Positions 1 through 11,654 are shown, counted from the first letter of the stretch. The stretch: 64,000 nt of DNA from Leptidea sinapis (GCF_905404315.1 NC_066310.1:5766001-5830000); one strand, 5' to 3'. Notes: generated from the sequence alone by a model not told the origin. A program made the numbers and translations.

Positions 1-131
1 TCACGCGTCCCAATATAAAGCGATAAGAATGACTTATCGGGTATATTGGGACAGCTTCAGATATCGACAGCTTATTACTGACAATAGAAGGTAGTTATCT
101 CTATCTGTAGGTAGTATATTGGGAACGGCCG
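1..131. mobile_element. TTA-target MITE, right portion, cut by the window start
   Basis: It shares its body with full copies at 4648, 37138 and 41686. It ends in CGGCCG followed by TTA. The family is about 305-315 bp, begins CGGCCGTTCCCAATAT, ends with the reverse complement, and is flanked by TTA or TAA. Short inverted termini and a 3-bp TWA target suggest a non-autonomous PIF/Harbinger-type element; superfamily assignment is inference. No transposase is encoded. Confidence 0.75.
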
Positions 132-1388
132 TTAGTAACCGACTACCAGAGTAGTTTTTACACATTTATAGTTAACATTGAAATGTTATCTTTATGAATA
201 TGGGCCAAATAATAGTTTTATTTCGTATTGTTTATTTCATCTTAAAGGGCAATACGTTATGTTTGCCGTGTGGATTGAGGAAAGTAATTGGCGAAAATTT
301 TATTTTATTTATTTATTTGGAAACAAATATAGATACATACTTAAACATAAAATAGATATAGTAAAAATAGACACATGGACGCAAGCATGTCTCCTTACAC
401 AGTTTCACTAAGTACACTTAATATTTAAATTTACACTTAAATTACAGTTAACAAAATTGAAGATCTTAAAATTATAGAAAATAATAAATGAATCTATCAC
501 AATTCAATTGTACACGTTGTTACAATTTAGAAGAAATTTCGTGATCTCTAACTTACTCTGTGCTAAGATACTAATAAAAAATAACAAAAATCTTATTTTG
601 CAAATTGAATAATGGAATAATCTTATCAAATTAGTGTATTGTCATCGGTCATCGATAAATCTACAAAGTTTGAATGAAATCTGGCCGTTTAAAGTGGGTC
701 AAAATCGCGTCTGAAGGAGTTCGTTACAAACATACATACAAGTGAAGCTAATATAAAGCGTGTAAAAATCGTAGTAATCACTGTATTAATATGTATATTC
801 TTTGGTACTAATGATTTACTTGCAGACAAGATCACAATTATATTCTAAATCACATTGGAGTGGCACTTTAAAAGTTAATTGAATATTAGATTGACAGATT
901 AATAAGACGACCGGTTGTCAGAGCAATCGCCGGTCTACTTATATTTAACTTAATAAAATGTTCATAATGACAACCATGATACGACATTCAATACCATAAA
1001 AAGTAGCACAATTATATTCATTAATTAAATGTGTATTTTCTAGCAGCCGTCGGAAGCAATAAATTGTAGGCAGATGTATGTTTATAACAATCTATAAGCG
1101 GCTTATGCTATCCTAGTACAACGAACCGGTTTTAAATGAAACAGCCTCCATTAGGGCCGAAATGTCCACGCATGCTTGTTGTCTGCCTGTCCCTTAGCGA
1201 ACGAGCTGTAAAAAATGCTTGACCATAATAATTCTTTCTCTTCTTTGTAAGTAGTTAATTGTTATTAAAAAAAGAATATGTTAATCTTCTGTCATTGTAT
1301 TACGCTTAAATATGTTTGTATTTTATGTGTGGACAGTAAGTAGTAGTTATATTATTCTCGTTAATATGACAAATCCACTACAAATAAG
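132..1388. other. AT-rich intronic DNA
   Basis: No gene, repeat family or convincing site seen between the two MITEs; the frame at 178-411 uses a non-ATG start and has no features. Confidence 0.6.
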
Positions 1389-1764
1389 CACAGACGAGTA
1401 AAAAAAGAAGGACTCCGCGCCGTGATATTAGCAAGTGAAGCACCGTTATGCTAGTGTGTTTGCGGCTACGGGGGATACTAGTTACATAATCTTTTCTCCC
1501 TTTAATAATCATATATAGCCACAAATACTTATAAAGTATCGTTTTTACACATTTTCAAAACGCACGACTGTATTTTTAAAATATTTTATTGAGACGCAAA
1601 CTGATCTGTCAGACGATGCCAATTTTCAAAATGGCCGCCTATCGGCCTGTAGTAGTGTAAGTGTGTGCGTGGGGCTATGTATTTACACGTTAATCGGCTT
1701 GTTTTGGTGCTACACTGTTATGTAAGGTGACACGGAGTCGGAGAGATTTTTTTACTAGTCCGTG
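1389..1764. mobile_element. hAT-like MITE
   Basis: Terminal inverted repeats: CACAGACGAGTAAAAAAA at the left and TTTTTTTACTAGTCCGTG at the right, with further subterminal matching (GACTCCG / CGGAGTC). The flanks CAAATAAG and CCAATAAG match at 7 of 8 bases, consistent with the 8-bp target duplication of hAT elements. 376 bp long, no transposase. Confidence 0.65.
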
Positions 1765-2540
1765 CCAATAAGTAGTCTAATAAATATTTTAAAGATAAAT
1801 AAACGTATCGTCTCGGCCAATGGCAGCGGTAGAGCTACAAATGGTCACATTAGAATAAATAATCCTATAATTACTGACTAATGATAAATATAAATTATGA
1901 AGTTATAATAAACGTTGTATTTAATTACTGCATTAATCTAATATGTGTTGGAAACATACACACATTCATTAACATAATATTATTTAACCTGAAAACCTCA
2001 CTGTTATTTTTTAGTGTTAGAATTATAATTAATATTTTTCTTAATATTAATTAAATAATAAAAATACTAACACTTCATTTAACGGCGTCTCTTTTCTGTG
2101 TTCGTTTAAATATTGAATTGAAAATATTATGTTTAAACACGATGTTTAATTAAGAAATATTCAAAATAGCTTTAATATTTAGGAGTATAAATTGGGTTAC
2201 TTTAGAATAAGTACCTACTACATATAAAGATTATATCTATAAAAAAATAAAACTTATATAAGCTACCAAAAAATATTACTAAATGCTATATCAAAGAAAG
2301 AAAGAAAGATCAAAGACCTAACGTAGGCGGGGAAAGGAAAGCCCGGAGTAATATAAATAATTTCTTATTTTTAATAATTTTATTACTTACATTAATTTAA
2401 TTAATTAATTTTCACTTTGTCTAATTAGTTAATTGACTGGTTACTTATACAAGAGATTAAATTATTATATGCCTGTGGTAATAGGAGCGCGTTTCAAACC
2501 TAAATGTTAAATAAAAATATGAAAATCAAATCTAAGATTG
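1765..2540. other. AT-rich intronic DNA
   Basis: Nothing recognised apart from a short GAAA run near 2295-2310. Confidence 0.6.
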
Positions 2541-2898
2541 AATCTTTTAATACAGAAGTTAGTAAAGAACGTAAAATTATCAATTTATTACTAGATTTTG
2601 TGATGTTTATTAATCGTATTATGCTAGTAAAATTGTAAATAATTTATTATCATCAACACGACATACCTTAGTGTAAAATCTAACCGGGTTCATGAAATTA
2701 TAATAAAAAGGCAAACATGAATCTTTTAATACAGAAGTTAGTAAAGAACGTAAAATTATCAATTTATTACTAGATTTTGTGATGTTTATTAATCGTATTA
2801 TGCGAGTAAAATTGTAAATAATTTATTATCATCAACACGACATACCTTAGTGTAAAATCTAACCGGGTTCATGAAATTATAATAAAAAGGCAAACACT
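2541..2898. repeat. 179-bp tandem duplication
   Basis: Unit 1 (2541-2719) and unit 2 (2720-2898) both start aatcttttaatacagaagtt and end aaaaaggcaaaca. By eye they differ at a single base (gctagt versus gcgagt). Confidence 0.93.
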
Positions 2899-3491
2899 TG
2901 ATACATATCCTGTGTCCAGTTATGGTCGCCATCGCAAAAAAAATGCGTATAATGAAACATTTGTAACATTCCAAACAAAACTGTCTCCTTTGCCTAATAT
3001 AATTTATAAATACTAACATTTCGCTACAAATTAATTAAGCGTTTATATTGTTTGTATCTTCATTCGATGTTATTCGTTCATCGTGATCCATTTAAACAAT
3101 TAATAAATATAGTCTGCGTCCAACGTAGCTATTATATCGTAAATCAGTGTTGACGTCGCGCGGTAATTGGCTTGCCGCTGGCGATCGCTCTGCCATTCAT
3201 GGAGTCCTGGTAACAAACGTTTTGACATAACGCTATCCTGCCTTTGTTTGATTGATGGGACTAATTTTCTATTTCTATTCTCAATTTGATTGCCATGATT
3301 GCTCCCGTTTTGTAGTATATATATATATATATATATACAAATAACTAGGAATTAATAATTCCTCAATTAAAAAAATGATGTTAGTAAAATGATGTAATTT
3401 GTATAAGAAACTGATAATAAAATAAAATAAAATGAAGCTGATTTCAAAAGCGGCAATATTTTCTTGTCACTACGTCTCATTAAAACTCAAA
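2899..3491. other. AT-rich DNA with a small GC-rich patch
   Basis: A CpG-rich patch at 3150-3200 (gacgtcgcgcggtaattggc) is unique. The (TA)11 microsatellite is at 3316. No gene. Confidence 0.5.
3316..3337. repeat. (TA)11 microsatellite
   Basis: Uninterrupted TA dinucleotides. Confidence 0.95.
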
Positions 3492-3754
3492 CGGCCTTAC
3501 AAATAAAATTGGCATAAAGTTATAACTATGCATAAACCAAGAATATGTAAAATGTTTACAAATAGACATTTTGCTTACGAATGGTTTGTTCGGACGTATA
3601 ACGTTTCCCGCGTTTATTTGCAAGGCAGCTTGTCATTCGGAATACTTCAGAATTGTCATTGTATTGACAGTGTTGTCAACGATATTGTAAACATTTTGCA
3701 TTTTCTTTGTTTATTATCAGTTATAACTTTATACCAAATTTATTTGTAAGGCCG
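3492..3754. mobile_element. 263-bp TIR MITE
   Basis: Inverted ends of about 36 bp: left CGGCCTTACAAATAAAATTG, and right the reverse complement of CGGCCTTACAAATAAATTTG, continuing into AGTTATAACT. The flanking AAA on both sides may be the target duplication. The open frame 3528-3749 lies inside it and is not a gene. A left-end copy occurs at 57703. Confidence 0.7.
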
Positions 3755-4400
3755 AAAATTTCCAATTTATAACTGACATTCATAAGTGTAATTTGATTGA
3801 TATATATCAGTAAATGTATCTATCACAGTAGACATCTGTGTATCTACTCTTTTTTAAATAAAATTAATTAATAAATACGTGATTTACTTCAATACTGCGA
3901 TCACTTTACTGTAAAAAATTGTTCATTGTATAAAATATATTTGACAAATATTTGGTTGGTGTCGTAATAAATCTATGTTTTAAAACGTTTGTTATAACTG
4001 AAAACAGAGTTACAATATCGCAAATCGGCTCTTATACAATTTGATAACCACATATTTTTACAACAACATGCTTTTTAAAAATAATCAACTAACATAAGTA
4101 TTACTCCGAACCGAGAGCCGATCTTTAATATTGCCCAATATAAACATCTATATTATATCACGAATAGTGTGGATCCATTTAAGATTCTTTCAGTAAACTT
4201 GCACAAATTAAAACGAAACGAGCTCCTTGCAGACATAAAGACATTTGCGAGACTCCAGTTGCATACAATTGCTGAGGGTGACGATACTGCGCAAAGTACA
4301 GCTGACAACGACTCCCATTTGCCACGGGACCGTTTTGTTGTGCACCTTTGAGCACTCGCGTTGTTTTATTCATTTGCAACTAGCGTTTGTTCAGCTCTTA

Positions 4401-4436
4401 CGGCCGTTCCTAATATACTATCTACAGATATACTAG
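4401..4436. mobile_element. TTA-target MITE, left-end fragment
   Basis: About 36 bp of the family's left end (CGGCCGTTCCTAATATAC...), preceded by TTA. It is joined directly to the 3' part of a Hel-2 Helitron at 4437, so the rest was lost or replaced. Confidence 0.7.
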
Positions 4437-4597
4437 CGTCGCAAGATGGCAATCGAATATAATGATTATTGTAGTATGATAAATTTTATGTAGGATATAT
4501 TTGGTAGCTCTGAAAATAGGTCGTCATCTATGTTTTTATACCCCAAATTTTTTTTTATTACTTTATATGGCAATACAACGTTTGCTGGGTCAGCTAG
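4437..4597 (+). mobile_element. Hel-2 Helitron, 3' part
   Basis: It ends acgtttgctgggtcagCTAG followed by T. Hel-2 elements begin TC after a host A and end CTAG before a host T, with a GC-rich subterminal segment. They are non-autonomous (no Rep/helicase). This copy matches the 3' part of 9439-9926 with an internal deletion and is fused at its 5' side to a MITE fragment. Confidence 0.75.
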
Positions 4598-4647
4598 TTG
4601 ATATATAAACTCGTCAAAACAAAATAGGGCCCACCATCATCTATTTA

Positions 4648-4959
4648 CGGCCGTTCCCAATATACTATCTACAGATACAGATAAATTACTACCTTCTACT
4701 GTCAGCTAGTTTAGCTGTCAATAATCTAAAGCTGTCCCAATATACCCGATAAGTCATTCTTATCGCCTTATATTGGGACGCGTAATTTGCAATTTCCATA
4801 CAAACATTGTATCGCTGGTAAGCTATACGTCGTCCGATTGACAGACAGCGTGCACGGGTAAGCTGAGATACTGTCGATAAGTTTATTGGGACAGAAAAGT
4901 CATCGATAGTTACGATTTTTATCTCAAGTAAAAGATAGACTGAAAATTGGGAACAGCTG
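4648..4959. mobile_element. TTA-target MITE, complete copy
   Basis: Full 312-bp copy flanked by TTA on both sides (4645-4647 and 4960-4962). The right terminus has mutated to CAGCTG. It has inserted into a short segment (4613-4644, agggcccaccatcatctatt) that also occurs uninterrupted at 26188-26216, giving an approximate empty site. Confidence 0.8.
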
Positions 4960-5345
4960 TTAGCCTGTACATCAAATCCATTTCTACTATTAGTATTTTA
5001 GTGTTAATATCTTTGATTACATAGGTCTCATCTATAAAAGTCAATTGATGTATTTTTAAAACTAAAATTATTAGCATTAGCTTGTATGTATGATTGTAAA
5101 AGGTAGCTGATTTATACGCTTATAAACACTTTAATTAATAAAAAATTGGTTTATTAAACAATATACGGTAGTCCAGATATTTGCGAATTCATAATAATTT
5201 CAATGAACATTATCGTGACTCTAAATGAAAGCATGTTGGTGGTACTAATTTATCAATTCTTCTCTGACCAGTGACAATGACATAATATAACATTATATCA
5301 TACAAAATACTGAATTGTGTTGCCTTGGTTTTATTTGTTAGTGTT

Positions 5346-5485
5346 TTATTTAAAAACAAAGAAGATAATATAAAAGATAGCAATGAAGAACCAAGACAGC
5401 ACAAAGTTGTTAAAAAAGCTTGTTGGTACTGCTGAAATAGAACGTAGAGTTATAAATACAGATTTAAAGAAATATCAAATTTCAA
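5346..5485. repeat. Direct repeat left of the tRNA-like element, unit 1
   Basis: aaaaacaaagaagataatat…aatacagatttaaagaaata recurs at 5885-6012 with small differences. The two units flank the 5512-5870 element. A short plus-strand frame (35 codons from 5382) is not conserved in unit 2. Confidence 0.6.
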
Positions 5486-5511
5486 TATGAATTTGAATGA
5501 AATGGCTTGAC

Positions 5512-5870
5512 ATAATATCTTTAAACGAGCAATTCTTGTATATATAATATGAATCTCGGAAACGGATTCAATGATTTTCATAAAATTTAGTATACAGGCG
5601 ATTTCGGGGGCGATATACCGATCTAGCTAGGTTTCAATTAAAAAAAATGTATTTTTATCCGTGTTTTAAAGAGAAACTGCTACAATAATATTAGAATACA
5701 TTGGTAAATTTCGCCACTATATACATGACTAATAGCTCAGATGGGGCATGGCGTGATCCGGAAAGCAAAGACCCCGGTTCGAATCCAGATGTCCTATTAG
5801 TTGTTTTTGTTCAAGTTTTGTACATTCCTTAAAAATCCAAGCAAGGCTCGGTCGTCCGGATATTAACGTT
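5512..5870 (+). mobile_element. Element with embedded tRNA-like segment, copy 1
   Basis: About 360 bp starting tttaaacgagcaattcttgt. At 5728-5802 it has a tRNA-like segment with A box TAGCTCAGATGGG, B box GGTTCGAATCC and an 8-bp acceptor-like pairing ACTAATAG/CTATTAGT. It ends gcaaggctcggtcgtccgga. The tRNA-like part is in the 3' half, unlike an ordinary SINE. A copy lies at 27972. Confidence 0.6.
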
Positions 5871-5872
5871 TT

Positions 5873-6012
5873 AAAATAAAATTTAAAAACAAAGTAGAGG
5901 ATATAAAACATAGCAATGAAGAATTAAGCTAGCAGAAAGTTGCAAAAAAGTAAGCTTGCTGGTACTCTTAAAAGAGAACGTAGAGTTATTAATACAGATT
6001 TATAGAAATAAA
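5873..6012. repeat. Direct repeat right of the tRNA-like element, unit 2
   Basis: Diverged copy of 5346-5485 (atttaaaaacaaagtagagg…aatacagatttatagaaata). Confidence 0.6.
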
Positions 6013-6360
6013 CTGTAGAGAAACCAAAACTTATGAAAGCAATGCGCTGTGTGTTTAAATCATGTGCGAGTTTTATTTTCTCTGCGGAGTTAGAGCGAGC
6101 CAATCCGAACCCGTTGCACGTAACGCTAATATATCTACTGGTAACATTGCCGGAGCCACACAAATGGTACATTTATCCACACGCTCGTGCGAATCTGCGT
6201 CTTGTCGTGAGTCGTTCACGCTCCAATACTAACTAATGTACCTGTGGACTTATAACTTTGACTTCAGCCTTTGTAGCTATTAATTCTGTCAACTGTCATA
6301 TTCATTCTTACACTTTTTTGATGTTATCTACTTAAAACATTTAGAAAGCAGATTGGAAAG

Positions 6361-6686
6361 CAGACTTATGCGATTATTACACTTGACTGAATTTAGTCAT
6401 CTAAATTCAGAAGCAAATTTAGAACCACATAAGAAGCTTATGATCACACTGTCCTAAATTTAGTTACTGAATCAGTCACCACTTAAATCGCGACGAACAC
6501 AACGAAAAAACCAAAAAAATGGCATTTACCTAGCCCTGGCCGTTGGTTGAAACTTAAATACGTCCAAAAACCAGACTTGCTTCTGGATTTAGGATGCTAT
6601 CTTGCTGAATGCGATTATACTTTTCTAAATTCAGTGATGACTGAATTAAGACGAATAAATTCAGTCAAGTGTAATAAGCCTGTTAT
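6361..6686. mobile_element. Palindrome-rich MITE-like element
   Basis: Left arm 6361-6393 (cttatgcgattattacacttgactgaattt) is largely the inverse of 6655-6686 (aaattcagtcaagtgtaata…). Several further short inverted copies of CTAAATTCAG occur inside. The ends are not sharply defined and no target duplication was found. Confidence 0.4.
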
Positions 6687-8452
6687 TGTTAGATACAGAA
6701 AATATAGCCATATTGCAGATGTATGCTTTGACAAATTGTTACTAATTGTTAATTTTGATTAATTGCAGGTAATGCCGTTATTTGGTAAGCGATCTCAATA
6801 TAAGGAAAACGTATTTTTTTGTTATATTTTTGTGTGGAGGTGTTTAAAGTAGCGACTGGAATTTGAACTCAGACTTAACACATTTGTCTTCTAATACGAC
6901 CACTAGCAATTGCGTGGACTCTATAACTACTGCTATATCGTCAATTAATTTGCCTGTTCTCCTATCTAATGAATAACGAAATAAATCATTAAATATTTTT
7001 ACACAACTTCTGTATGCAGGAGACGCGCGGAAAGCTGAATTTGGATTTCGTTTACGTCATTGTTGATCCTGTCAACTAAAGTTTGTCGAGAATTCGTTTT
7101 AATTATTATAGTGGTTGTTGCATTTTTATTATTTATACATTGATATGAATAATTACTTTTTAATCAGAAAGCTTTATAACTTTCATAACCATTTCTGGTA
7201 TTAAGCGGCGAAATGTACAAAGATTGGTACGAGATTTGCCGCTATAGCGTAATCTTTATTACATCTTGTAATGACTTCCCATTCTCTACCACTAAAGTGT
7301 GATATGAAGTGATGTCCCACAACTATCATTACTTGGTAATGTTCTGAGCTTTCGACGCCTTAGAGCTATTAGATGAAAAACTTGTTCTAAGCATTGAAGA
7401 AAGATTATGTATCATGTATTTCGAATATTATTGTTGACACTTTGGAATGGTGCATTAATATTCTTCAAGCATATATTCGGATGATTGACTTTGTCTTTAA
7501 TTTAACAATTTTGAACTAATTTCAAAATGTTTTTTTTTTGTTTGTCAAACTGTTTGGATGAATTGTTTTGTTTGTAAGTATAATAATTATTTGTTTATTG
7601 CTATTAACGAAATTTGAGAGGCATTCTACATTGTTAGAGTCGCATTTAATAAAATACATAAAAGACTAGATAGTTCCATGTCATATGATTCTTCAATATG
7701 ATTCTAAGTATCGGGTTCCTAACTAGCCAAAAACGGGAACAACAGAACCTTAATGTGTAAGTATGATAGAATATTTTCATCACAATTTTTTGAACATTCT
7801 ACTCTCGGTTATGATTTAGTAATTGCCATGATAATAAATAAATATTCATCTTTTATATTTTTCACTTCTACATAATGACCTACTAGGGCTACATGAACAT
7901 TCAATAGATCATTTTGAACTTGTATTTCAAATAGAACTCGTAAGCTTGACAGTAACAGTCGTAATTACACGAAGTTATCACGAAGAGCCACGCAACGTCA
8001 ACAAACTTATCCAAGTTTATGAGCTATGAAGTGTGGTAACCATCTTTAACAGGCCTTCTTCCGGGTGTACTTAATGTATTCCTCAACCCGCCACAATCAG
8101 CCCTGTGTGAATATTATAAAGTTTATTTTTGCTTATTTTGAGCGAAGTCCGTTTTCTGTTTAAAGGTTGACGTGATAGCCAAATGTATTCATTTTATGTA
8201 TTCATTCAAGCTATTCAGCGACATTTTTAGTCCTGAAAGAATATTGACTCTCATAATTTCGAAAGAAATTACAAACATTTTGTTATTTTAAGCTCAAACC
8301 TTTACAACTTAAAAAATGTAAACAGATAAAGCAGATTGTTACAATCACTTGGTGATTTAATAATAAAAACTATGACATCTCAAGTCAATTTCCTTATATG
8401 CAAATATTGGGGTTGAGCAGGTTATCAACTGTAAAGTAGATCCTGTAGATGA
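6687..8452. other. Repeat-poor intronic DNA
   Basis: No gene or repeat recognised. A CAG/GTAATG junction near 6770 is a weak splice-like site. Confidence 0.5.
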
Positions 8453-8655
8453 AGCCACAACCTGAGAGTTGAACATGGCATACAAGATTGTATGACGATA
8501 CGTTACTCGAACGGTTGGCTCAGTTGGTTAGAGCACCGGCACGGAACGTCGGAGGTCGTGGGTTCTAGTCCCGCATTGTTCATAAAATTTTGTTGTTCAA
8601 ATTTTATTTGTGTATTAATCCTAGAAGTGAGGGTTATCACTTTAAAAACATACCA
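8453..8655 (+). mobile_element. tRNA-derived SINE-1, copy with tail type i
   Basis: Order: a leader (gccacaacctgagagttgaa), a complete tRNA-like cloverleaf at 8506-8580 with a 7-bp acceptor pairing (GAACGGT/ATTGTTC), A box GGCTCAGTTGG and B box GGTTCTAGTCC, then a body (tttgttgttcaaattttatt). Tail type i is attaatcctagaagtgaggg…aaaaacata. A-box and B-box polymerase III promoters are expected from the family. Six other copies lie in the window. Confidence 0.8.
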
Positions 8656-8685
8656 CATTATTCCAATAATTATTTTCTTCTTCAT

Positions 8686-8845
8686 CACATCTTATGTCTA
8701 AAGGTGATGAGCGCAATTGTAGTGTCGCTCAGAATTTTTGGGTTTTTCAAGAATCCTGAGCGACACTGCATTATTATTGCAGGGCGTATTATCAATTACC
8801 ATCAACGCCCTGCTCGTCTCGTCCCTTACTGTCATATAAAATCGA
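8686..8845 (+). mobile_element. A-tailed 310-bp element, 3' half
   Basis: Family description: a complete copy of about 300 bp starts AGTGGGAGGCTCCTTTGCAC, passes through an internal hairpin (GTGCCGCTCAGAAT…ATCCTGAGCGGCAC) and ends cgtctcgtcccttattttca followed by A-rich sequence. It has no coding capacity and ends like a SINE or LINE 3' end; I do not recognise a tRNA or 5S head. This copy keeps only the hairpin and 3' end. Confidence 0.7.
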
Positions 8846-9438
8846 ATACTAATCCCGATAAGTAATAGTATTTCGTTGTAAATCATACTAGGATAACATA
8901 AGAAGCTTCTATAAATCCTCAAACGTAATATTATTAAACCCATTGAAATTGGAACGCACACAACCGCCAAAGCTGCTAGACAACATTATTATTCAGTGTA
9001 ACTGCGGCTTGACTACGACATTATAATGTTATGTCTCAGCGTACATTTGATTTCGTTTATTTTATTCTTTATCGATATATAAACAGCTTACAACAGCATT
9101 ATCCCTAATGTCTTTGCGTTATTTATTGCTCGGATTAAAATCGTGCAGACTTGTCTTATGTCTCATATAAATCTTCGGCTTATGTCCACCATTTACAATT
9201 TGCTACATCATGTTGTGTTTCTGTTATTTGTTCATTTGTAATAATAATTAATTTAATAATTCACACAAATATGAGAGTCACGGTTGCTGTAAAATTAAAC
9301 TTCGGCCATTCTTGCTGACTAACCTGACGTTATATTATTCAAAAATTAAGTCTTAACTTTATGACATTATGATTGAGAATTAGTATAAACTCTCCTGGTT
9401 ATGGCATTAAATTGTTTCTTTCAATTATTATATATATA
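8846..9438. other. Unassigned intronic DNA
   Basis: Nothing recognised between an A-tailed element and a Hel-2 Helitron. Confidence 0.5.
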
Positions 9439-9926
9439 CTAGCTGACCCAGCAAACGTTGTATTGCCATCTAAAGAAATAAAAAAAAATATTAAAATTTT
9501 TGGGGTATAAAAAATAGATGACGACCGATTCTCAGATCTACCAAATACTTATATCGTACATAAAGTTTATCGTACTACAATAATAATTATTATATTCGAT
9601 TGCCATCTTGCGGATCTGTGGATGAAACAGAATAATATAATAATCGCGATACAAAAATAGGTGTTGATCGTAGACGGTTGAAAATTTGAAGGTGTATTGT
9701 ATTTTTAATGCTGAATCATAATAATGTAAAAATAATGAAAATTTTGAATTATAAATTAAAAATATTTAAGGGTGGGTGACAATTATCATTTAGGGGTGTG
9801 AAAAATAGATGTTGGTCGATTCTCAGACCTACCCGATATACACACCAATTTTCAAACGGAGTGGTTTAGCCGTTTCGGAGGAGTTTGGTAACAAACTCCG
9901 GGACAAACAGAATTTAATATATAAGA
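9439..9926 (-). mobile_element. Hel-2 Helitron, about full length
   Basis: CTAG terminus at 9442-9439 (read in reverse), preceded by a T-side flank. The 5' end is tcttatatattaaattctgt at 9926, the host base there being atypical. The interior carries ctcctccgaaacggctaaac and two copies of the ctgagaatcg motif, suggesting an internally duplicated structure. Confidence 0.72.
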
Positions 9927-9966
9927 CGAGAAATTCCATAGAAACAGTTGTAGGGATGAGTTCAGA

Positions 9967-10158
9967 ATGACGAAATTGATCGATCCGAAAAGTATTTACG
10001 ATCGGTTCTCGAATAAATCGTCCGATCACGAAGCGAGAAGTCGCGTTTACTGTGATTTGTATTCGGGGTCACGATCTCCAAACGTTGCTCTGTCACGACC
10101 GAATCAGACACATTACGGCCTGAGAACTGTGAGTTCTACTCGATGGGAACTCGAATGA
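9967..10158 (+). other. Orphan 63-codon open frame, coding status unknown
   Basis: It starts with ATG and ends with TGA. CpG-richer than its surroundings. The product (MTKLIDPKSIYDRFSNKSSD…) is polar, with no signal peptide, membrane segment or domain I recognise. It sits just downstream of a Hel-2 Helitron and has no copy in the window. It could be an unrecognised exon, a short lineage-specific gene or chance. Confidence 0.2.
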
Positions 10159-10533
10159 AAGCATTAGAGAGTGCAATTAGTATAAGCCAAGAGATTTATT
10201 TGGTCCATAACCAAAACCATTAAATATAATATGTTGGGGCGCGATGTGAATTTATTTAGAAATTCATACATTTACTCGGCATTTTGTGATTTCACCCGAG
10301 TTGGATATTCTGTTTAAATGTAGCTGGAATATTCATAATGTAATTTCGTGGAGATTTACTCAATTTATTCCTGTCTTCATTTCCTTGTAAATATATAGAA
10401 TAAATAATGCCAACCGGCAACTTATATAGAAATTTCAAGGATTTACTTTTGACTCCCTTAGATTTTATCGAAGAGGAAGTAACTCACACGTTTGTTGATA
10501 AAAAAAAGTGTGTGTACTTATGTATGCACGCAA

Positions 10534-10841
10534 GAAGTTATACTTCTTCGGCCTAAGGCAGCAAAAATGTGCTATTCTACGTTTTTAGAAAGAACAATAT
10601 TGTAAAAATCTTGCAAAGATGGCTTTTACAATTAATAATGAATACGGCTGTATGGGCTTGAACCCTTTGCCTGTCCTGATAATGGACGAAGAAACAAAAA
10701 AAAAATATTGAATAACGCAGACGTTAGAAAATTTAAGGAATCATCTTCAATCTGTTACTTTTGTGTTACAGTTGATGCGCGCGCATCTTAAATTTTCATT
10801 CTCATCATTTTTTCATAACGCGCCGAAGGAAGTATAACTTC
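10534..10841. mobile_element. 308-bp TIR MITE
   Basis: Left end GAAGTTATACTTCTTCGG; right end CCGAAGGAAGTATAACTTC, its near-exact inverse. The interior holds a GCGCGCGCATC segment. A partial inverted copy lies at 52217-52312. Flanks show no clear target duplication. Confidence 0.65.
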
Positions 10842-11008
10842 AATGAACCTGTATAAAAACTTATCTTAATAATAAGAAACAACAGTACTTACGATAAGCA
10901 AAATTAGCAATAAAATATACAGTACGTACGTACTAATAACAGCTATTGCTAATATTATTATTATTTTATTATGATATATAAGTATATACTTACTTACTTT
11001 GATTTTTT

Positions 11009-11325
11009 TTTATGGAATAGGAGGACAAACGAGCGTACGGGTCACCTGTTGTTAAGTGATCACCGCCGCCCACAATCTCTTGCAACACCAGAGGAATCAC
11101 AGGAGCGTTGCCGGCCTTTAAGGAAGGTGTACGCGCTGTTTTTGAAGGTACCCATGTGGTATCGTCCCGGAAACAATGCACAAGGAAGTTCATTGCACAG
11201 CTTAGTAGTACGTGTAAGAAAGCTCCATGAAAACAGCACTGTGGAGGACCACACATCCAGATGGTGAGGATGATATCCTAACTTGTGGCGTGTCGTGCGG
11301 ACGTGGAATTCGGTGGCAGGAATTA
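11009..11325 (-). mobile_element. A-tailed element (CCATAAAA type), long copy
   Basis: On the minus strand it runs to gtacgctcgtttgtcctcct and ccataaaaaaaa at 11017-11003. Its body includes the conserved cggcaacgctcctgtgattc type segment. This is a widespread lepidopteran retroposon 3' end. The open frames in both directions here are repeat-derived. Confidence 0.65.
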
Positions 11326-11487
11326 GGTTTTTATGCTAACTATTCGGCTAATCGAGTTTGTAAGTCATACATTGAGGATTCCAGAAAACGTACAAAATAC
11401 ATGACGTGTTACATGAATTACAATTCAAAGAATTGAAAGTAATGGCTGCTATAATATTAATGACTTGATCATCAATATGTTATGTTT

Positions 11488-11650
11488 TTAAAGTGATAAC
11501 CCTCACTTCTAGGATTAATACACAAATAAAATTTGAAAAACTAAATTTTATGAACGATGTGGGATTCGAACCCACGACCTCCGGCGTTCCTGCCGGTGCT
11601 CTAACCAACCGAGCAAACCGTTCGAGTACCGCCTCGTTATAAAATTCTGT
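11488..11650 (-). mobile_element. SINE-1, inverted mate 1
   Basis: Minus-strand copy with tail type i (aaccctcacttctaggatta at 11501) and intact B box (reverse of GGATTCGAACCC). It is followed 5 bp later by a plus-strand partial copy, making an inverted pair. Confidence 0.8.
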
Positions 11651-11654
11651 TTAA

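Noticed and set aside
8506..8580. Functional tRNA gene
   Set aside because: The cloverleaf is good, but the same unit recurs with identical non-tRNA leader and body sequence at five other places, so it is the head of a SINE.
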